Positions 6,004 through 9,853 of a stretch of DNA of 9,853 nucleotides are shown piece after piece. The notes under the pieces are model-generated. The model saw only the letters and a list, made by a program, of their open reading frames with translations. It ran no database searches and was not told the DNA's origin. Each line of letters opens with the position of its first letter. Positions within the stretch are counted from its first letter, which is position 1. The stretch covers positions 1-9,853 of the forward strand of contig JAIPIO010000151.1 in the NCBI GenBank assembly GCA_021734595.1. Reading direction: 5' to 3'. Both the position numbers and the translations under genes were made by a program. Source of the stretch: Kiritimatiellales bacterium. Its GTDB lineage: Bacteria; Verrucomicrobiota; Kiritimatiellia; Kiritimatiellales; Pontiellaceae.

Positions 6004-6186
6004 TCAGGCACCGGTTTCGCGGATTGCCGCGCGGATTTCCCTAACGTTCATATGTACCAGTTTTTCTTCGGTCAGGCCCGCAGACACGAGACGGCGCTTC
6101 TGTTCCAGCAGACGGCGGCGTTTCAAACGCGGCTTCTTGACCGGACGGCGCAGGGTCTTCTTGCGCATGGCTCTTCTAATTCTCAT
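6004..6186 (-). CDS. Small, very basic protein of unknown function
   Basis: This 60-residue protein begins MRIRRAMRKKTLRRPVKK and its first half is dominated by arginine and lysine, while the second half (SAGLTEEKLVHMNVREIRAAIRETG) looks like a short two-helix unit. I do not recognise it; it is not bS21, bL34, bL35 or bL36 by motif. The MNVREIRAAIRETG end loosely resembles a SAP helix. The composition suggests binding to RNA or DNA. The frame opens further upstream to 6255, but the ATG at 6186 has a strong GGGAGAGGA ribosome binding site at proper distance, which decides the start. A dedicated terminator follows, and about 100 bases separate it from the glycosyltransferase gene. A strong ribosome binding site and terminator suggest a well expressed gene. 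Confidence 0.75.
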   Translation of the reverse strand: MRIRRAMRKKTLRRPVKKPRLKRRRLLEQKRRLVSAGLTEEKLVHMNVREIRAAIRETGA

Positions 6187-6211
6187 AACAAATCCTCTCC
6201 CAATCTTTTCA

Positions 6212-6240
6212 GTTGCAAAATCAGGCGCAGAAAGTACACG
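6212..6240 (-). promoter_or_regulatory. Possible promoter of the small basic protein gene
   Basis: Within the intergenic stretch on the minus strand, a TTGATT and a TACTTT are about 17 bases apart. The -35 is good but the -10 matches at only three of six positions. Boundaries are approximate. Nothing else promoter-like stands out in 6187-6284. Confidence 0.2.
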
Positions 6241-6270
6241 CCCCGCACCCTTCAATCAACCTTTATTTTC

Positions 6271-6290
6271 GGTTTTATCAGGTTTTATCG
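6271..6290. repeat. Tandem 10-base repeat at the glycosyltransferase stop
   Basis: GGTTTTATCA and GGTTTTATCG follow each other directly, and the second copy contains the stop codon of the glycosyltransferase gene (minus strand). It is a short slippage-type repeat, with no hairpin of terminator type. Confidence 0.6.
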
Positions 6291-7430
6291 GGTTGCATTG
6301 GGGGCCGTCACCGCCCGGTGGAAATTGGCTTTAAAGGCATCCATCGACATTTCGGTTGCGATCCGCTGCCGGAGTGCCGGCATGTGGTCCTGCCAGACCT
6401 CGCAGGTAATGGCAAAGGCCTTGGCCAGCGCGTCGGCGTTCTCGGTTTCGAACGTCCACGCTCTGGGCAGGATGTCCTGCATGCCGTCGCGCCGACTTCC
6501 TATCACCGGAATACCGCAGCAGAGCGCTTCGAGCATCACCAGCGGGACGCCTTCGAACCGCGACGGAATCATCAGGAAGTCGAGCGCGGAGTAGAAGCGC
6601 ACGGTGTCGTCCTGCCACGGCAGGCGGGTGATGTTGTTGGGTCTGGCGCAGCTGGCGATAAGACTTCCGAGCCGTTCCGCATCCGGACCATCGCCGGCGA
6701 TCACCAGATGGCAGCCGCTGAACTGCGGCGGGTGTTCGCAGAAGGTGCGCACCATGAAATCCTGCTGTTTCTGGTTGAACTCGATGCGCCCGATCATTCC
6801 AATAATGGTCTTGTCTGCCGGCAGGCCGAAGTGGTTGCGGGCCTCGACCTTCGGAAGGGGATCCAGTGCTTCGGTGGCAATCCCGTTCGGCACCACGCGG
6901 ATCGGCACCGTGACGCCTCGCTGCCGCAGGATCTTCTTCATGCTGGCGCTGATGGTGATGTATGCGTCGGGCTTGTTGAACAGATACTGGTTGAACCGGT
7001 CGCGCAACCCGCCGAGCTTGGCGCCCATGAGCTTCATGGTGTGCGGGATGGGGATATAGCTGACACAGCGGACGCCGGTGCGGCGCGCGGCGAGCACCGC
7101 GAGCGAGGAGTCCTCGATTTCCCCCTGTACGCAGAGGATCAGCTCCGGTTCCAATGATTGGAAAACTTTTTCCAGGGTCTGGAAATCCTTTGCGGCAATA
7201 TGGTTCCGGATGCCCTGGAACCTGCGAGTGGTGCAGGGGGATTCTACAATCTCCAGATTGCCGGTTTGCGCCTTGATAGCGGTCAACCGGTCGTACAGGC
7301 GGCGGTTGGCGGGATTGAGCATGAACACGGGGTTCAGGGAACGATCTGCCGCCAGCGCTTCCACACCGAAACAGGCCATGACCTGATGGCCGCCGAAGTC
7401 GGGATTATCATCGTAGACCAGTATTTTCAA
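6285..7430 (-). CDS. GT4-family glycosyltransferase
   Basis: This is a GT-B fold, retaining glycosyltransferase of family GT4 that transfers a sugar from a nucleotide-sugar donor, most likely to a surface polysaccharide or glycolipid. From the chosen start it has 381 residues. Landmarks are the N-terminal KILVYDDNPDFGGHQ acceptor loop, VVPNGI, IGMIGRIEFNQKQQDF, LVIAGDGPD and the donor-site EX7E motif in SRFEGVPLVMLEALCCGIPVIG. The frame opens from an ATG at 7469, but the family usually begins at M-K-I-L-V-Y, which places the start at a TTG (7430-7428). That TTG overlaps the upstream TGA as TTGA, a coupled arrangement. GGAG lies 11 bases before it. Codons at 7149-7185 contain two palindromes that spell F-Q-S-L-E and F-Q-T-L-E. 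It is the last gene of the three-gene set. Confidence 0.92.
   Translation of the reverse strand: MKILVYDDNPDFGGHQVMACFGVEALAADRSLNPVFMLNPANRRLYDRLTAIKAQTGNLEIVESPCTTRRFQGIRNHIAAKDFQTLEKVFQSLEPELILCVQGEIEDSSLAVLAARRTGVRCVSYIPIPHTMKLMGAKLGGLRDRFNQYLFNKPDAYITISASMKKILRQRGVTVPIRVVPNGIATEALDPLPKVEARNHFGLPADKTIIGMIGRIEFNQKQQDFMVRTFCEHPPQFSGCHLVIAGDGPDAERLGSLIASCARPNNITRLPWQDDTVRFYSALDFLMIPSRFEGVPLVMLEALCCGIPVIGSRRDGMQDILPRAWTFETENADALAKAFAITCEVWQDHMPALRQRIATEMSMDAFKANFHRAVTAPNATR
7149..7185. repeat. Two-palindrome module inside the glycosyltransferase gene
   Basis: TTCCAA-TGA-TTGGAA (centre 7156) and TTTCCAG-GGT-CTGGAAA (centre 7177) both have perfect arms and lie 21 bp apart. The arrangement is the same as at 1740-1776 in rmuC, with a 6-base linker. 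Bases 7166-7181 recur exactly, inverted, at 5941-5956 upstream of aroK, which lies outside any gene. Confidence 0.8.
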
Positions 7431-8701
7431 AGTAAGCAGATCTCCGCCCAGGCACGGTTTTTGTTCCAATCGAATAGGATGCCGCTCTTTTCACCTTCAA
7501 TGTGCATTCGGTTCGAATCCTCGGTGTAGATGGCTGGTTTCCCGCTAACGGTCACGTGCCGCACGACGGCCGATGTTTCCGGGCGGGGTATCTTCCCGCT
7601 GTGCAGCGAGGCCAGTAGCGCATAGATTTTATCGTTCCAACCGGCGCAGGGCATTACATCGCGCCAGTCTGGCAGGGGCGCGTTTTTCCTGAGGCCGAAT
7701 CCCTCTGCGGTTGAAAAACCGCCCCGCTTGGTCTGGCGGCTGAGGATGAACTCAAAGTCATTCGTAAAACAGACCGGTTGATCAAATCCGGCGCGCTCCA
7801 TGCAGGTGTAGATGTTTGCAAGGGCTCCGGTGAAGCGCGGACCGATGGAAGGGGGGAGGTCGGCGTGGATCAGCAACGGAAAACCCGAATCGAGGCGCTG
7901 GCCGATGATGAAATCGTAGGCAAGCCGGGCCGCATCGGAATAGGCCTGATCGCCGGTTCGTTCGGCCATCATCCGCAGCGCCGGCAGGCAACGCGCCAAC
8001 AGGAACGGGGAGTATACCGTACGTTTGGTGCGGGACACGGGAATGCCGCCTGCCAAGGCACCTGTTTTTGCCTGGATGCCGAGAATGGATTGTGCGGCGC
8101 CTACAGCATAATGCGTGACATAGTTTTCCTCATGGGACAGGTCGGCGTAGGCGATGAGAATTTCCATGATGTCGGACAGGGCGGCTGGCGAATAGTTTGT
8201 GAAGTCGCTCTGCATCCAGTTGTTGAAGGTCTGCAGGCTTTTGCACCACAGCTCGCGGACCAGCCGGCGCTCGACAAACCGCTCAATCATAAGGTCTATC
8301 GCATCCGTGCCGCGGCCGGCGGCTTCGAGGCAGCTGCGAGTCCGGCAGACCGCCGCCATCATGGCCGGTTCGTAGGGCATGCCGCCTTCGAACGGATTGT
8401 CTTCGAAATAGGAGTTGCGGTAGGCCCCGTTGAGCAGCTGTGCGGCGGCAATTTCCCGGCAGGCAGTCTCCATCCTGTCCAGCCACTCCGCCCGCCCCGT
8501 TGTTTTATACAGCGCGGCCCATCCGTCAAGCAGTCCTTCATAACGCCAGTCGAAGCCGGGTCCGCAGTACGCCAGCGACTGGCCGCGCATGCCGACAACC
8601 GGTCCGTAGTAGCCGTCCGGTCCATGGACCGTGTCGAGCCACGATTCAAGGTTTGCCAGTGCGGCGCTGATCCATCCTGAATTAATCTTTGGTAAGTTCA
8701 T
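7427..8701 (-). CDS. Hypothetical protein, helical toroid (glycosidase/epimerase-like)
   Basis: The product, 424 residues from the ATG at 8701 (429 from the ATG at 8716), is not one I can name. It has no signal peptide or membrane helix, so it should act in the cytoplasm. It shows repeated helix pairs with aromatic and glycine-rich loops, for example YCGPGFDWRYEGLLDGWAALY, SYFEDNPFEGGMPYEPAMM, NNWMQSDFTNYSPAAL, SGFPLLIHADLPPSIGPRFTG and MPCAGWNDKIYALL. This resembles (alpha/alpha)6 toroid enzymes on carbohydrates such as glucuronyl hydrolases, GH76/GH88-like enzymes or uronosyl epimerases, but no family catalytic signature is evident. It overlaps the end of the upstream fusion gene by 20-35 bases and its stop overlaps the glycosyltransferase start, so all three are probably one operon with a common glycan task. 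The start is uncertain because neither ATG has a clear ribosome binding site. Confidence 0.8.
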   Translation of the reverse strand: MNLPKINSGWISAALANLESWLDTVHGPDGYYGPVVGMRGQSLAYCGPGFDWRYEGLLDGWAALYKTTGRAEWLDRMETACREIAAAQLLNGAYRNSYFEDNPFEGGMPYEPAMMAAVCRTRSCLEAAGRGTDAIDLMIERFVERRLVRELWCKSLQTFNNWMQSDFTNYSPAALSDIMEILIAYADLSHEENYVTHYAVGAAQSILGIQAKTGALAGGIPVSRTKRTVYSPFLLARCLPALRMMAERTGDQAYSDAARLAYDFIIGQRLDSGFPLLIHADLPPSIGPRFTGALANIYTCMERAGFDQPVCFTNDFEFILSRQTKRGGFSTAEGFGLRKNAPLPDWRDVMPCAGWNDKIYALLASLHSGKIPRPETSAVVRHVTVSGKPAIYTEDSNRMHIEGEKSGILFDWNKNRAWAEICLL

Positions 8702-9853
8702 ACGATAGGCATCCACTGAAATACTTTGAGCGGGTTCGCGAGACGGAAAGCCGGCTGGAGCGGTCGGCCATTTGGTCCGCCATCCGGTAGCAACGGACCT
8801 TTCTCAGGAGTTGCGCCAGCAGGGAGGTCAGTTTCATTTCCAAGGGTTGGAACCCTTCGACCGAGATGATCCGGAATCCGGCGGATTGGAAATAGTTTTC
8901 AATTTCACGCGGTTCATATTTCTTTTCCGGTCCGCGGTTCCAGTTGCGTCCGAGCGCGTAGTTCTTCTTCCGCATGCGCCGGTAGCGGTAGAGATGAGGG
9001 TAGTAGCGGTTGGAAACCACAACCAGTGCCCGTCCACCGGGTTTGAGCACGCGCTGCATCTCTTTGAGCAGGGGCAGCGGGTCGTGGAAATGTTCCAGCC
9101 GCTCGTAGCAGGACATGACGTCGATCTGATCGTTTTCCAGCGGGATTTTTGGCCCGTTTTCGTCGGCATTCAGGAGATATTCAACCGGGGTGGTATCCGC
9201 CCGCATGGTTTTGAACAATTCCTGCATATAGCGTATGATGCCGGAAGTCTGGTCGTAGGCATAGAGCCTGTCCAGCTGTCCGCCGCAGGCGTTGAGCAGC
9301 TGCCATACCAAGGCACCGTTGAGCGAGAGCACATCGAGAACTTTAGGCCGGTCGCATTTATTGATCATCATACCAAGCCGCCCGGTCATGTAATGAAACC
9401 GTGCGGAGTAGCGGTTGTCGGGGTCGACATGCAGCGTGGCGCCGTCGACATGAACGCCTTTGTACCAGAGCAGCTTGTCGCGGAAATCGGCGATCTGCCG
9501 CCAGTTCCATAAATGCGGCCGGATATCGGCATGGAATCGTTTTTCGGGCAGGTCGCAGGTGTTGTAGCTGATGATATCCGCCGGGGAGCGGTGATCCGGC
9601 GAAGGCGGTGCGTCATCCTTATAGCCTACACAGATGATGCCTACGTTCTTCAGATACGCCGGTGCATTCAGCGCTTTTGCGACGCCGGTCGGATTGCGGA
9701 TCCCTCCAAGATAAATGCTGCCGATGCCTTCGGCCTCGGCCGCCAACAGCACGGACTGAATCGCCATGCCCGCGCCGATAAACGGGGTGTTGCACGGATT
9801 GCGGTCTTCCAGCGTACAGTCGTAGAACACGCAGATCAGGGTCGGGGCATCAT
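8682..9853 (-). CDS. Nitroreductase-like/SAM methyltransferase fusion, 5' end outside window
   Basis: The frame runs open to the window edge, so the start is missing; the GTG at 9830 is internal. Numbering from it, residues 1-70 look like the C-terminal half of a nitroreductase-fold flavoprotein (TPFIGAGMAIQSVLLAAEAEG, IGSIYLGGIRNP, VGIICVGYKDD), and the bases beyond continue with APTLICV, also typical. Residues about 160-275 look like a class I methyltransferase: VLDVLSLNGALV (motif I), LDRLYAYDQ, DQIDVMSCYERLEHFHDP and RVLKPGGRALVVVSNRYY. Motif I lacks the usual glycine-rich GxGxG, so SAM binding may be altered or lost. The linker (about 100-155) is FRDKLLWYKG then DPDNRYSARFHYMTG. Nitroreductase-like proteins do occur in polysaccharide clusters. 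Its stop overlaps the next gene. Confidence 0.85.
   Translation of the reverse strand, partial: DAPTLICVFYDCTLEDRNPCNTPFIGAGMAIQSVLLAAEAEGIGSIYLGGIRNPTGVAKALNAPAYLKNVGIICVGYKDDAPPSPDHRSPADIISYNTCDLPEKRFHADIRPHLWNWRQIADFRDKLLWYKGVHVDGATLHVDPDNRYSARFHYMTGRLGMMINKCDRPKVLDVLSLNGALVWQLLNACGGQLDRLYAYDQTSGIIRYMQELFKTMRADTTPVEYLLNADENGPKIPLENDQIDVMSCYERLEHFHDPLPLLKEMQRVLKPGGRALVVVSNRYYPHLYRYRRMRKKNYALGRNWNRGPEKKYEPREIENYFQSAGFRIISVEGFQPLEMKLTSLLAQLLRKVRCYRMADQMADRSSRLSVSRTRSKYFSGCLSYELTKD
8838..8852. repeat. Single palindrome inside the fusion gene
   Basis: TTCCAA-GGG-TTGGAA has perfect 6-base arms and is centred at 8845. It encodes F-Q-P-L-E on the minus strand (residues 327-331), in the same codon phase as the other intragenic copies. 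No phased partner at 21 or 31 bp was seen. Confidence 0.65.

Noticed and set aside
6213..7157. Plus-strand open frame of 314 residues opposite the glycosyltransferase
   Set aside because: The minus strand has a complete GT4 motif set; the plus-strand product is low-complexity shadow sequence.
7202..7222. GGTTCC...GGAACC inverted repeat near the glycosyltransferase module
   Set aside because: The inner arm positions mismatch and the spacing of 35 bp from 7177 does not fit the phasing. Probably chance.
8886..8902. TTGGAAA-TAG-TTTTCAA in the fusion gene
   Set aside because: The arms are in the reverse order relative to the family, one mismatch is present, and 49 bp from the nearest copy does not fit its spacing.

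Overview
The window reads as chromosomal DNA of an anaerobic Gram-negative-type bacterium of moderately high GC. The taxonomic guess, held loosely, is the PVC superphylum, possibly Kiritimatiellota. It rests on the [FeFe]-hydrogenase maturase gene (an anaerobic, fermentative trait) and on a recurring short palindrome, TTTTCCAA-N3-TTGGAAAA. I associate that palindrome with such genomes from memory only. There are no rRNA or tRNA genes, no CRISPR array and no intact mobile element. No stretch longer than about 255 bases lacks a gene.

Left part (1-3283): the 3' end of hydE is followed tail to tail by a vapBC toxin-antitoxin pair on the minus strand. The antitoxin start codon lies inside a near-perfect palindromic operator. 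A 160-base divergent region then carries three palindromes exactly 31 bp apart ahead of rmuC. A small SpoIIAA/STAS-like gene follows rmuC.

Middle part (3284-6284): a 254-base gene-free stretch rich in inverted repeats leads to three larger minus-strand genes: an AEC-family transporter, a membrane-anchored TPR protein and shikimate kinase (aroK). The last two look like one transcription unit, aroK then TPR. Upstream of aroK are three more palindrome copies at 22 and 31 bp spacing, then a strong bidirectional terminator that closes a gene for a 60-residue very basic protein.

Right part (6285-9853): a minus-strand, translationally coupled trio that looks like a cell-surface glycan locus. In transcription order it holds a nitroreductase-like/methyltransferase fusion (its 5' end lies beyond the window), a 424-429 residue helical, glycosidase-like protein of unknown function, and a GT4 glycosyltransferase. 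Adjacent genes overlap by 4 to 35 bases.

The most notable signal is the dispersed palindrome family. I count 13 copies, six outside predicted genes (two of the aroK-side three are degenerate), two just downstream of the AEC gene and five inside genes. Within each cluster, centre-to-centre distances are 21, 22, 31 or 32 bp, close to two or three turns of B-DNA. All five intragenic copies sit in the same codon phase and encode (F/I)-(Q/R)-x-L-E.
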